Shown here piece after piece: positions 28,860-38,183 of a stretch of DNA of 64,000 bases. The stretch comes from an uncultured Ignavibacteriota bacterium (GTDB lineage Bacteria; Bacteroidota; Ignavibacteria; UBA10030; UBA8401), in contig CAISDA010000040.1 in the NCBI GenBank assembly GCA_903884005.1, positions 127,539-191,538 on the forward strand, written 5' to 3'. Under the pieces are notes generated by a model. It did not search any database and had not been told where the DNA came from. It was given only the letters and a program-made list of their open reading frames with translations. Both the position numbers and the translations under genes were made by a program. Position 1 is the stretch's first letter, and each line of letters starts with the position of its first letter.

Positions 28860-28889
28860 CGCTGGTCCCAGAGTTGAGTGCGCATGCCG

Positions 28890-30434
28890 TTATGGCGTTG
28901 TTTTCCCCGTCGGGTATACCGGCAGTTCAAGTTTGGCGGCGCTGCACCGGTCTGCAAGTGCCGTCATCTCGTACAGTCTCGAGGCGTGCCAATATTCCAC
29001 CTGGCTCCACTCATAGCGCCATGCCCAATTGCCGAGCGCCTTTCCGGGAAAATTCATTCTGTGCTCCGTGCCCAGGCCAAGCACGTCCTGAAGCGGATAC
29101 ACCGCCATATCTGCAACGGAGACCGATGCCGCACGCATCATATCCCAATGGATCTCATGTCCGTCCGTGCCGAAATATTTTTGGGCAAAGACGCGTTCGT
29201 GATCGGTCGCAGTGGCAAACCACCCCATCGTCGTGTCGTTGTCGTGCGTTCCAGTATACACCACCGTATTGGGTTCGTACTGGTGCGGAAGGAAACTATT
29301 TTTAGCATCTCCGGCGAAGGCGAACTGAAGGATCCGCATGCCGGGGAATGCAAACTGGTCGCGCAATGCGTGTACTGCGGGTGTCATCAGCCCAAGATCT
29401 TCGGCAATGATGGGCAGTTCCCCCAGTTCCTTCTGTATGGCAAGAAACAATTGTTCTTTGGGGCCGTCTATCCATTTCCCCTTCACCGCCGTTTTTTCCG
29501 TGCCGGGGATCTCCCAATATTCCGCAAAGCCGCGGAAGTGGTCGATGCGGGCAATGTCCACAACATCGAGTGTTCGTTTGATGCGCGCGATCCACCACGA
29601 ATATTTTTGCGCGTGCATCACGTCCCATCGGTACAGCGGGTTGCCCCACCGCTGCCCTGTGGCGCTGAAGTAATCGGGCGGCACTCCGGCGACAACGCTC
29701 GGGCGCAGATCGGTCTCCTTCAAATAAAACAGCTCTGGATTTGCCCACACGTCCGCGCTTTGATACGCGATGAAAATTGGAATGTCGCCCACAATTTTGA
29801 CGCCCTTGTCATTCGCGTATTTTTTCAGCGCTTTCCATTGCCGTGCGAAACACCACTGTATGAATTTCCAGTAATTGACCTCATCGCTCAATTCTTCGTT
29901 CGCTTTTCTCATTGCAGCAGGTTTGCGGTGGACAAGGTCCGGATGCCAGTCGCACCATTCTTTCCCGTTGTTTTTTTCCATCAATGTCATGAAGAGCGCA
30001 TAATCATCCAGCCAAGCGCGCTGCTCCGTGCAGAAAGCGGTGAACGCCGCCGCATCCTCTTTTGCCGGCTTCGCAAAAAATGCGTTCGACGCGCGGCGCA
30101 GACGTTCCATTCTGTACGGTGTCACCGCTTCGTAATCGATATGCCGAGTCGGAAACGCCGGCGGGTGTTCCACGTCCTGCTCCTGCAGCCAGCCGCGAAC
30201 AACCAATTCGCGAAGATCGATCAACAGCGGATAGCCGGCAAATGCGGAGAGCCCCATATAAGGCGAGTTCCCCATGCCGACCGGCCCCAGTGGCAGCATC
30301 TGCCACAGCGTCTGGCCTGATTGCACCAGCCAATCGATGAAGTGATATGCCCCCTCGCCGAAATCGCCTGAACCGAAGGGGCCCGGAAGAGATGTCGGAT
30401 GGACTAAGATGCCGCTGCTCCGTGGAAAACGCAT
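28890..30434 (-). CDS. malQ: 4-alpha-glucanotransferase (amylomaltase)
   Basis: RSSGILVHPTSLPGPFGSGDFG; RIDHFRGFAEYWEIP; IIAEDLGLMTPAV; YTGTHDNDTTMGWF. Confidence 0.97.
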   Translation of the reverse strand: MRFPRSSGILVHPTSLPGPFGSGDFGEGAYHFIDWLVQSGQTLWQMLPLGPVGMGNSPYMGLSAFAGYPLLIDLRELVVRGWLQEQDVEHPPAFPTRHIDYEAVTPYRMERLRRASNAFFAKPAKEDAAAFTAFCTEQRAWLDDYALFMTLMEKNNGKEWCDWHPDLVHRKPAAMRKANEELSDEVNYWKFIQWCFARQWKALKKYANDKGVKIVGDIPIFIAYQSADVWANPELFYLKETDLRPSVVAGVPPDYFSATGQRWGNPLYRWDVMHAQKYSWWIARIKRTLDVVDIARIDHFRGFAEYWEIPGTEKTAVKGKWIDGPKEQLFLAIQKELGELPIIAEDLGLMTPAVHALRDQFAFPGMRILQFAFAGDAKNSFLPHQYEPNTVVYTGTHDNDTTMGWFATATDHERVFAQKYFGTDGHEIHWDMMRAASVSVADMAVYPLQDVLGLGTEHRMNFPGKALGNWAWRYEWSQVEYWHASRLYEMTALADRCSAAKLELPVYPTGKTTP

Positions 30435-30562
30435 ATGCTGGGCCTTTCTCTAAAATTTTTATAAAAAAACCGGATCGCGCTGCCAGGCGCCGAAATACTG
30501 TTCCTCGTCATTGGTCCCGCGCCGCTGTTAGAAAAACGGGATACCGAGCCGGTGACGTTCGT

Positions 30563-31387
30563 TCACTTGGCCTTTGCCAGAGCGATCCTCTGCTTCAGTG
30601 CGGTCGATAAGACCTTCACCGATTTTGGCTTCGATGTCTTCGATTTTTCAACGAGCAATTTTAATCTTTTAATTTCGGGATCTGTCAGAAACCGCCACTT
30701 GCCTCTTGCCAGTCCATCGGCCGTCACGCCACCGTAACTGACACGGTGCAATTTCATGATCTCGTACCCGAGCGTTTCGAACATCCTGCGGACCTGACGG
30801 TTGCGCCCTTCGTGGATCGTGACGACGATTTCCTTGTTTTTTGTTCCTGGAATAGGCTCGATGCTGGCCGGAGCTGTTTTCCCGTCCTCGAGGTAAATGC
30901 CCTTCTGAAGTTTGTCCCGATGGTCCTCTTCCAATGAATGGTCCAGCGAGACGTGGTATATTTTTTTCACTTCGCTCGACGGATGCATCAGCTTCGTCGC
31001 AAGAAATCCGTCGTTGGTGAACAAGAGCACGCCGGTCGTATTACGGTCGAGCCGTCCGATCGGAAATACTCTTTCCTTGATCGTGATCAGCTCGTAGACG
31101 GTGCGCCGTTCCTTTTCATCCTTCGCCGTTGTGATATAATCTTTTGGCTTGTTCATCAGGATGTAGAGCATGTGCTCGGCGATCGCCACGCGCTTGCCGC
31201 GCACTGTGACGGTATCGACAGACGGATCGACCTGTGTGCCAAGATCTTCGACGACCTTCCCGTTCACTTTCACATTTCCCGCGCGGATGACTTCTTCGGC
31301 TGCCCGGCGCGATGCGATGCCGGACATTGCAAGGAAACGGTTTATTCGAACAGTTTTTTGAAGAACGTCTTTATTTTTGTTTTCCAC
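30563..31387 (-). CDS. rluB: RsuA/RluB-family pseudouridine synthase
   Basis: S4 domain RINRFLAMSGIASRRAAEEVI; catalytic FPIGRLDRNTTGVLLFTND; EGRNRQVRRMFE. GTG start. Confidence 0.94.
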   Translation of the reverse strand: MENKNKDVLQKTVRINRFLAMSGIASRRAAEEVIRAGNVKVNGKVVEDLGTQVDPSVDTVTVRGKRVAIAEHMLYILMNKPKDYITTAKDEKERRTVYELITIKERVFPIGRLDRNTTGVLLFTNDGFLATKLMHPSSEVKKIYHVSLDHSLEEDHRDKLQKGIYLEDGKTAPASIEPIPGTKNKEIVVTIHEGRNRQVRRMFETLGYEIMKLHRVSYGGVTADGLARGKWRFLTDPEIKRLKLLVEKSKTSKPKSVKVLSTALKQRIALAKAK

Positions 31388-33348
31388 TTACTCCAGCCTT
31401 TCTCAGATGTAGGTTCTATCCCGCCGTTGTTGGAATCGGATTGCGTTCCGTCTTCGGCAGACATGGTGTGTATCTCACGTTCATCGGAGACCGTTGCGTC
31501 TCCGTCTTCTGCCATACCGCGTTCGTGTGCGGCGGCGTGGTCGCCTGCAGCGGCCATGATCTCTGCGCCCGAAGCATTGCTACCGTCAGGCACTGTGGCC
31601 ACCCCGACGTCGAGCTCTGCATCACCGGCAACGGCCTCGGCGGGTGCCGTCTCTTTAAGGACTGTCTCCGCATCCGGCGCATCATCGGCCGCGCGTTCTT
31701 CACGGTCGTCCTCTTCCGCTACGCGGTCATCGTGCACCGGTTCGTCGTGAAGCGTTTCTGTCAGCACAGCGTCTTCGTTCGGAGCGTCGTCAGGCGTTTC
31801 TGTCAGCACAGCGTCTTCGATCGGAGCGTCGTCTGATGCGGCCTCAGCAGCAAGGGCAAGATCCGCGGCCTCTTGTTCGTCTGCGATAGTCTTCAGCACC
31901 CATGCATTGGTTGCTGCGTCATCATCCTCCGCGTCTGTGCTCGCCGGGACGCGGGGCGCCGAAGCAACGTCGAGTGTTTCTGTGAGCACCGGTTCATCGT
32001 CATCAGCGTCTGCGATCGCCGTTAATTCCCGTGTTTCATCATCGCTTTGTATCCCGGCCGCTACCGGTTCATCGTCATCAGCGTCTGCGATCGCCGTTAA
32101 TTCCCGTGTTTCATCATCGCTTTGTTTCCCGGCCGCTACCGGTTCATCGTCATCAGCGTCTGCGATCGCCGTTAATTCCCGTGTTTCATCATCGCTTTGT
32201 TTCCCGGCCGCTACCGGTTCATCAACGCCCGCTTCTAAGGCATCCGGCCGTTCGATCGCTGCGGCAGGTTCCGCCGTTTCTATTTCGGCCGGTTGGAGAT
32301 TCGCGGCCTCTGTTGTTTCCGGAAGCACGATCGCCAGTGAAGCGTCGGACGGAACGACGCCCGTTACCGGGAGCGCGCCGGGTGCACCGGCCACTATCGT
32401 CCGCGGCGCATTCTGGCGCAGCGGTGGACGTGACCCGGAAGGCTTCTGTCCGCCTTCCAATTTTTGTGACAGCTCGTCCTTGAACTCAAGCTCCTGCTGC
32501 TCGGCGAGCATTCGTTTCTCGACTTCCAGTTCAGTTTCACCGATGAGTTCTTCGATCTCTCTCGGCTTCGGCAGGTCTGTGATCTCGTTCAGGCCGAAAT
32601 GTTTAAGGAATTCGTCCGTCGTTCCATAGAGCAAGGGCCGTCCCGGAGTGCTTGCACGGCCGGTAATGGTGATCAGATTCTTTTCCAGCAGCGTTTTAAC
32701 GATGTAATCGGCATTCACTCCGCGTATGAATTCAACTTCCGATTTTGTGATCGGCTGCTTGTAGGCGATGATGGCAAGCGATTCAATGGCGGTGGCCGAC
32801 AATTTCCTTCGTGCTTTTTCTTTGGCGAGCTTCCCGACAAAGACTGAATATTTCGCCTTTGTGGCAAAGACGAATCCGCCCGCAATGGGAGCAATATGAA
32901 ATGCCCTGTCGGCATATGCGGCGTTGATCGCCGCGACTGACTTTTTCACGCCGTCGGTGGAGGCACGAATCCGATTATCTTCAACCCGATCCTTATTCAC
33001 ATCGTCGATGATCTGGCGTATGAATTTGTTCGAGATGGGCTCGTCCGATGCGAAGATCAACGCTTCGACAATCGACCTGAGTTCCGATTCCTGCTCGGTG
33101 GTGATGGGCTGAACGTTTTCCTCGGCGTCATCCACAGCTGAAGTTGCATCTTCAGAGGTTTCTTCCACCGCTGCGGGAGCCGTCTCCTGTCCGATTGCTC
33201 CTGCGGCGTCAGCGTCTTCCGCCGCTGTAATTGTGGTCACGGTGCTGGGTTCGGGTATCGGCGTCAGTGCAACGGACAACCGAGTGTCTTCGGGTCCGGC
33301 ACCGGTATTGATGGGAAGCATTGCGGGCATCTCCGGTATGTCGCTCAT
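31342..33348 (-). CDS. scpB: Segregation and condensation protein B with long acidic N- and C-terminal extensions
   Basis: Core SIVEALIFASDEPIS...AYKQPITKSEVEFIRGVNADYIVKTLLEKNLITITGRASTPGRPLLYGTTDEFLKHFGL; start MSDIPEMP at 33348 overlaps the scpA stop. Confidence 0.93.
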   Translation of the reverse strand: MSDIPEMPAMLPINTGAGPEDTRLSVALTPIPEPSTVTTITAAEDADAAGAIGQETAPAAVEETSEDATSAVDDAEENVQPITTEQESELRSIVEALIFASDEPISNKFIRQIIDDVNKDRVEDNRIRASTDGVKKSVAAINAAYADRAFHIAPIAGGFVFATKAKYSVFVGKLAKEKARRKLSATAIESLAIIAYKQPITKSEVEFIRGVNADYIVKTLLEKNLITITGRASTPGRPLLYGTTDEFLKHFGLNEITDLPKPREIEELIGETELEVEKRMLAEQQELEFKDELSQKLEGGQKPSGSRPPLRQNAPRTIVAGAPGALPVTGVVPSDASLAIVLPETTEAANLQPAEIETAEPAAAIERPDALEAGVDEPVAAGKQSDDETRELTAIADADDDEPVAAGKQSDDETRELTAIADADDDEPVAAGIQSDDETRELTAIADADDDEPVLTETLDVASAPRVPASTDAEDDDAATNAWVLKTIADEQEAADLALAAEAASDDAPIEDAVLTETPDDAPNEDAVLTETLHDEPVHDDRVAEEDDREERAADDAPDAETVLKETAPAEAVAGDAELDVGVATVPDGSNASGAEIMAAAGDHAAAHERGMAEDGDATVSDEREIHTMSAEDGTQSDSNNGGIEPTSEKGWSKWKTKIKTFFKKLFE
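31752..31835. repeat. Two near-identical 42-bp in-frame direct repeats in scpB
   Basis: gcgtttctgtcagcacagcgtcttcg(t/a)tcggagcgtcgtc repeated at 31752 and 31794 (encodes DDAP(I/N)EDAVLTET). Confidence 0.9.
31991..32215. repeat. Three tandem 75-bp in-frame repeats in scpB
   Basis: Units at 31991, 32066 and 32141; read by eye only one base differs (atccc vs ttccc); encodes EPVAAG(K/I)QSDDETRELTAIADADDD. Confidence 0.95.
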
Positions 33349-34079
33349 ACGACTCCCTCGGGCATTTTCAAGATGATAATGTCGTCGAAGCATTCCACTT
33401 GACGGATAAGCACTTGTTTATTCCGAATTAATTCCAGGAGAGCAAGAAATGTGACAACGATGCGGACCTTGTCTGCGATCATCGAGGCAATTTCGTAGAA
33501 TGTCGATTCGTTTTTTTCGGCAAGGAACGCCATCACAAATGCGATCTGTTCATCCACGGTCACATTGAGCTTGTTGATCTCGTGCACGTGCTTGCGCGGC
33601 ATCCGGTCCACCGTATACTTGAACGCAGCGATGAGGTCGAAGAGCGTGACATCGCGTAGAAGATTTTCTTCCTCGTCCGCTTCCACCAGTTTCACATCGT
33701 GCTCAAAATTTCCGCGATAATAAATGCGCGCCTGCGCCCGCTGCAGCGTGTCCATTTTGATCGCCATTTCCTTGTAGCGCTTGTACTCCAGAAGGCGCCT
33801 CACCAATTCCGCCCTCGGGTCGAGCTCTTCTTCCTCGGCGCCCTCGGGTTTGGGCAGGAGCATCTGCACCTTGATCTGCATCAGTGTCGCAGCGGTCACG
33901 ATGAAATCGCCGGCGATGTCCAGGTCAAGTTGCTGGAGGTACTGCAGGTATTCAAGAAAATCTTTCGTGATCTTCGCGATCGGAATGTCATAAATATCCA
34001 GCTCGTCCCGTTTAATAAAAAACAGGAGGAGATCGAGAGGGCCTTCAAAATCAGAAAGAGAAACGCGGTACATGCGCAA
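33345..34079 (-). CDS. scpA: Segregation and condensation protein A
   Basis: FEGPLDLLLFFIKRDELDIYDIPIAKITKDFLEYL; adjacent to scpB. Confidence 0.95.
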   Translation of the reverse strand: MRMYRVSLSDFEGPLDLLLFFIKRDELDIYDIPIAKITKDFLEYLQYLQQLDLDIAGDFIVTAATLMQIKVQMLLPKPEGAEEEELDPRAELVRRLLEYKRYKEMAIKMDTLQRAQARIYYRGNFEHDVKLVEADEEENLLRDVTLFDLIAAFKYTVDRMPRKHVHEINKLNVTVDEQIAFVMAFLAEKNESTFYEIASMIADKVRIVVTFLALLELIRNKQVLIRQVECFDDIIILKMPEGVV

Positions 34080-35057
34080 TTATCCTAGCTTCATGGCAGT
34101 GTGGACTTCATCCATCGTGTGACGGGCGACGATGCGAGCCCGTTTTTCGCCGTCGGCGAGTATGTCTTCAACGTCGCCCATATGCGCTTCAAGGCCCAGT
34201 CGTTTCTCGCGTATCGGCAGCAGCACATCGGCGATCTTCATACTGCAATTTTTTTTACAGTCCACGCACCCCAGAGCGCCCGTCTCGCACCCTGCGCGGA
34301 TATCGCTCACTTCCGCAGTGTTGAACCTTTGATGGTACGAAAACACGACGCAGACATCCGGATGTCCCGGATCGTTGCGGCGCACCTTTTGGGGGTCAGT
34401 CACCGCGGTGCGCATTTTCGCCTGTATCGCCTCGGGAGGGTCGGAGAGTTCGATGGTGTTGCCGATGGACTTGCTCATTTTCTGATTGCCGTCCAGGCCG
34501 ACGAGGCGCGCGAACTTGGTCAATTTCGGTTCGGGTTCTGGAAACACCGTTCCGTAGAGGTTGTTGAACCTGCGTGCGATCTCGCGCGTGATCTCGATGT
34601 GCGGCACCTGGTCCTCGCCCACGGGGACAATGTCGCCTTTATAGAGCAGGATGTCGGCTGATTGCAATACCGGATATCCAAGATGTCCGTAGACGAGCGA
34701 ATCCAAATTGAGATCGCGGACCTGTTCCTTCAACGTCGGATTCCGCTCGAGCCGCGCAGTAGTAATAAGCATTGAGAAAAGGAGATGCAATTCGGCATGT
34801 TCCTTCATCCGGGACTGGCGGAAGATCGGGCTTTTCACGGGATCGATTCCCGCCGCCACCCAGTCGATGACCATATCGAGCGAATTGGCGTAGAGCCCGG
34901 CCGTATCGGGATTCGTCGTGAGAGCGTGATAGTCGGCAATGAGATGGTAATTGTTGTACTCATTTTGGAGCATGACCCAGTTTTCGAGCGCTCCGACAAG
35001 ATGACCGACATGCAATTTTCCGGTGGGGCGCATTCCGCTCAGTATGGTTTTCTTCAT
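34080..35057 (-). CDS. trpS: Tryptophanyl-tRNA synthetase
   Basis: SGMRPTGKLHVGHLVGALENW; GLDGNQKMSKSIGNTI. Confidence 0.97.
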   Translation of the reverse strand: MKKTILSGMRPTGKLHVGHLVGALENWVMLQNEYNNYHLIADYHALTTNPDTAGLYANSLDMVIDWVAAGIDPVKSPIFRQSRMKEHAELHLLFSMLITTARLERNPTLKEQVRDLNLDSLVYGHLGYPVLQSADILLYKGDIVPVGEDQVPHIEITREIARRFNNLYGTVFPEPEPKLTKFARLVGLDGNQKMSKSIGNTIELSDPPEAIQAKMRTAVTDPQKVRRNDPGHPDVCVVFSYHQRFNTAEVSDIRAGCETGALGCVDCKKNCSMKIADVLLPIREKRLGLEAHMGDVEDILADGEKRARIVARHTMDEVHTAMKLG

Positions 35058-35084
35058 AGGGTAGAGATTATTCAGTCAGTGACA

Positions 35085-35636
35085 TCATTGCATGAACAGA
35101 TACGGTTTCCATTTGTCTGCGACGTTTCCCACAAAATGCCGAATGAAGGTGACATGGTTCGGCTTGATCGGCTTCCGCAGCAGAGACATGCCGGCTTCCT
35201 CCGGCGTGCGGTCTCCCTTGCGATTGTTGCATCGGATGCATGCACACACGAGATTGTCCCACGAATCCGTTCCTCCGCGCGAGCGCGGGTGTATGTGGTC
35301 CACTGTCAGCAGCGGATCGGTTTTTCCGCAGTACTGACAGCGATGGCTGTCGCGCCGGAGTATATTTTTCCGCGACAGGATAATGCGCTTGAACGGAACG
35401 TGTATAAACAACGCCAGGCGCACCACGCTCGGAAACGGCAATTCTCTCGACACCGAACGCAGCACACGTCCTTCATATGCTTCGATCATTTCCGCTTTCC
35501 CGAGCAGAAGCAGGACGATCGCTTTTTTTGCGCTGCAGACATTGAGCGGTTCATAATCCTGATTCAGGACGAGAACCTTCCCATTGAGCCTGCCGTGATG
35601 AGGTTTATTTTTATAGAATGTACTGAAGACCTTCAC
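35085..35636 (-). CDS. HNH endonuclease family protein
   Basis: CQYCGKTDPLLTVDHIHPRSRGGTDSWDNLVCACIRCNNRKGDRT. Confidence 0.93.
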   Translation of the reverse strand: MKVFSTFYKNKPHHGRLNGKVLVLNQDYEPLNVCSAKKAIVLLLLGKAEMIEAYEGRVLRSVSRELPFPSVVRLALFIHVPFKRIILSRKNILRRDSHRCQYCGKTDPLLTVDHIHPRSRGGTDSWDNLVCACIRCNNRKGDRTPEEAGMSLLRKPIKPNHVTFIRHFVGNVADKWKPYLFMQ

Positions 35637-35660
35637 GCTCCTTCGCGTCGTGCTGAACGA

Positions 35661-36701
35661 TTATTCGGAGTCTGCCTTGCCCAGTCTCCGCGCTCCGCGG
35701 AGTGTTGTTGAATATTTTTTCGAATACAACGGACTTTTCACGTCGAAACTGCTGCAATGCACGGTGCCCGATTCGTGTATGAACGCATCGCCGCCGAGGC
35801 TGATCGCCACATGCGTGATGCGGGCTTTCGATGGACCGAAAAAGAGCAGGTCGCCTTCCACAAATTTCGTATAGTCGGTCCCTGCATCTTCTCCCGCTTT
35901 CCATTGCAGGCTCGCATCGCGCGGCAATTCGATGCCATTGAAGCGGAAGACCGTTTGCGTGAATCCGGAACAGTCGAACCCTTTCACCGACCGTCCGCCC
36001 CAGACGTAGGAAATACCCGAAAACATTTTTGCGGTATCGATGATGCGTTCAGACGACACGGCATCGGACACACGGACCGGTTTACGGAGCATCGACGATT
36101 CCGCCCAGCAGACCGCTCCGTCGGGCAGCATGAGCTGCATCCACGCTGCGTTTTTTTTCAGTATCGGCAAATATGTGCCGAAAAGGAACTCGGCGACAGC
36201 ATCCGCATCTTTCGCCGGGGCCGAGCGCAGAGGAACGATGAATTTTTTCGGAGTGACCTTGGCGCTCTCGATCCAATCGATCATCTCGCCAAGCGGAACC
36301 TCCGTACATTGATTGCTGCTCACCCATCCGATGTAGCCGTCGGCATGAAGCCTCACGCGTATCCAATCGGCTCCGTCTTTCTGCAGTATGTCGCCGCTTT
36401 CGCCTATCAACATTTGCGTGAGTTGTTCCGAGCGGAACGACGGCGCAGCCATCACTTGGGCCACTCCGATGCGGGCGATCGCGAAAACGTCCTTCTTGGG
36501 CACGCGCGTGATCGTTACTCTGTATCGGCGGAGCGCAGCCGTCCGTGTAAAATATGTTTCAATGCCTTCTGCGGCATAGTCACTGGACACCGTAAATTGA
36601 AATGCCGGTTTCGGTCCTTCATCGTTCACGATGCACTCGAACACTACAAACCGTGTATCGATCTGCAGTGTTCGCTGAATGTCGATTAAAATGTCTGCCA
36701 A
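35661..36701 (-). CDS. NlpC/P60 (C40) peptidase with SH3-like domains
   Basis: FSGISYVWGGRSVKGFDCSGFTQTVFRFNGIELPRDASLQ; GDLLFFG; ITHVAISLGGDAFIHESG. Confidence 0.94.
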   Translation of the reverse strand: MADILIDIQRTLQIDTRFVVFECIVNDEGPKPAFQFTVSSDYAAEGIETYFTRTAALRRYRVTITRVPKKDVFAIARIGVAQVMAAPSFRSEQLTQMLIGESGDILQKDGADWIRVRLHADGYIGWVSSNQCTEVPLGEMIDWIESAKVTPKKFIVPLRSAPAKDADAVAEFLFGTYLPILKKNAAWMQLMLPDGAVCWAESSMLRKPVRVSDAVSSERIIDTAKMFSGISYVWGGRSVKGFDCSGFTQTVFRFNGIELPRDASLQWKAGEDAGTDYTKFVEGDLLFFGPSKARITHVAISLGGDAFIHESGTVHCSSFDVKSPLYSKKYSTTLRGARRLGKADSE

Positions 36702-36758
36702 TGATGTTTTGATGTTTCCCTCTGCGTTGAGATGATTATAATTTTTTCTATGTACAAA

Positions 36759-36787
36759 AATATAGCAATCTATGCACCCAATGTCAA
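36759..36787 (-). promoter_or_regulatory. Strong sigma70-type promoter candidate for the C40 peptidase gene
   Basis: TTGACA-N17-TATATT on the minus strand. Confidence 0.7.
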
Positions 36788-36814
36788 TGAAAGCGCTTCC
36801 GCGCTCTCACCTTC

Positions 36815-38002
36815 CTATTGCACCTTTTGGCCGGGCGTGTAGCGCCTTCCGATTTCTTCGATCGAATCGCCTCCGAATTTTTCGAGCAGCGCATTTGCCA
36901 GGACCGGGGCGACGGCCGCTTCTGCGATCACTGCGCATGCGGGCACGGCGCAGACATCGGACCGTTCATAACGCGCGAGCACTTCCTTCCGTGTCTTCAG
37001 ATCGATCGACTGCAAAGGGTGTGCGAGCGTCGAAATCGGCTTCATTGCTCCTCTGATCACGATCGGTTCTCCATTGCTCATTCCGCCTTCAAGTCCTCCG
37101 GCCCCGTTCCTGGGCCGAACAATCTCATTCTTCTTCGACAAGAGAATTTCATCGTGAACCTCGGATCCGTAGCGGCGCGCATTCTCGAACGCGTCGCCTA
37201 TTTCAATTCCCTTGACGGCCTGAATGGACATCACGGCGGCGGCAAGCTGGCCGTCGAGTTTTCTGTCGTATTCCACGTAACTGCCGAGCCCCATCGGCAT
37301 ACCGGATACCCAGACCTCGAAAATGCCTCCAAGCGTATCGCCTTTCTTCTTGCACGATTTAATGGCGGCAATTGCCCTCCCCTCGGCGATCTCATCGAGC
37401 ATGCGTACTTCCGATCGGTCCGCCTCCTCTGAGATGCGATATGCCCCCGGTGCCGACCGAAGCAGCGTGGCGATCTTGACATCCACGTTCCTTCTGTGCT
37501 TCAGCGAAACAGCACCGATGCTTAAAACGTGACTGCCTATGGCAATGCCGAATGTTTCCAGCAGCTTTCGTGCGACGGTGCAGCATGCCACCCTCATTGC
37601 CGTCTCTCTCGCGCTCGCGCGGTCGATGACATTGCGTATATCGTCGAACCCATACTTCAGCGCGCCCGTCATGTCGGCATGACCCGGACGCGGAATCGTG
37701 ATCTTTTCAACAATCATGCCCGTCTTTTCGACCGCCATTCGGTCGGTCCAGTTGGCCCAATCTTTATTGCGGATCAGCATGGCAATCGGTGCTCCGGTGG
37801 TTTTCCCGAACCGCACCCCGGAATAGATCTCCACCGCATCAGTTTCGATCTTCATCCTGCCGCCGCGCCCATATCCCAACTGCCGCCGTCGAAGCTGTTC
37901 GTTGATGTACGCCGCGGTCAGTTCAAGTCCTGCCGGCACTCCTTCGACAATCCCGACGAGGCCTTGTCCGTGCGATTCACCCGATGTAAAGTATCTGATC
38001 AT
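36815..38002 (-). CDS. aroC: Chorismate synthase
   Basis: Start MIRYFTSGESHGQGLVGIVEG at 38002; GRGGRMKIETD; RPGHADMTG; RASARETAMRVA. Confidence 0.97.
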   Translation of the reverse strand: MIRYFTSGESHGQGLVGIVEGVPAGLELTAAYINEQLRRRQLGYGRGGRMKIETDAVEIYSGVRFGKTTGAPIAMLIRNKDWANWTDRMAVEKTGMIVEKITIPRPGHADMTGALKYGFDDIRNVIDRASARETAMRVACCTVARKLLETFGIAIGSHVLSIGAVSLKHRRNVDVKIATLLRSAPGAYRISEEADRSEVRMLDEIAEGRAIAAIKSCKKKGDTLGGIFEVWVSGMPMGLGSYVEYDRKLDGQLAAAVMSIQAVKGIEIGDAFENARRYGSEVHDEILLSKKNEIVRPRNGAGGLEGGMSNGEPIVIRGAMKPISTLAHPLQSIDLKTRKEVLARYERSDVCAVPACAVIAEAAVAPVLANALLEKFGGDSIEEIGRRYTPGQKVQ

Positions 38003-38073
38003 GCCGCTCTCTAAAGTGAGTGTAATACTGAATATACAAAAATAAACCGCATCGGGAACATGCGTGAATAAAA

Positions 38074-38099
38074 AACCCCAAAAGAACTCTTTTGGGGTT
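38074..38099 (-). terminator. Rho-independent terminator downstream of the htrA-like gene
   Basis: aaccccaaaag/cttttggggtt stem with a T-run on the minus strand. Confidence 0.88.
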
Positions 38100-38183
38100 G
38101 TGGCACTTTTCGCTTTGACCGGCGGAATATTTTTTCGCCGACATGCGAACTTTTCGCGTGCCGATGAGCGTCCGCGGTGTGCA

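Noticed and set aside
28878-30320. 480-aa plus-strand ORF
   Set aside because: Fully antisense to malQ, composition atypical (Arg/His/Cys/Phe-rich), no domain recognised.
31991-32215. CRISPR-like tandem repeat
   Set aside because: Units are contiguous 75 bp with no spacers and remain in frame inside scpB.
31907-32629. Plus-strand 240-aa Ser-rich ORF with internal repeats (SSSSASAIAVNSRVSSSLC)
   Set aside because: Antisense to the scpB repeat; the open frame is a by-product of the acidic codon repeats on the other strand.
35085-35636. Homing endonuclease or restriction system
   Set aside because: Single HNH gene between trpS and a C40 peptidase, with no methyltransferase, intron or intein boundaries.
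36788-36808. agcgc/gcgct hairpin after aroC
   Set aside because: Short stem and weak T-run; overlaps the promoter region of the next gene.
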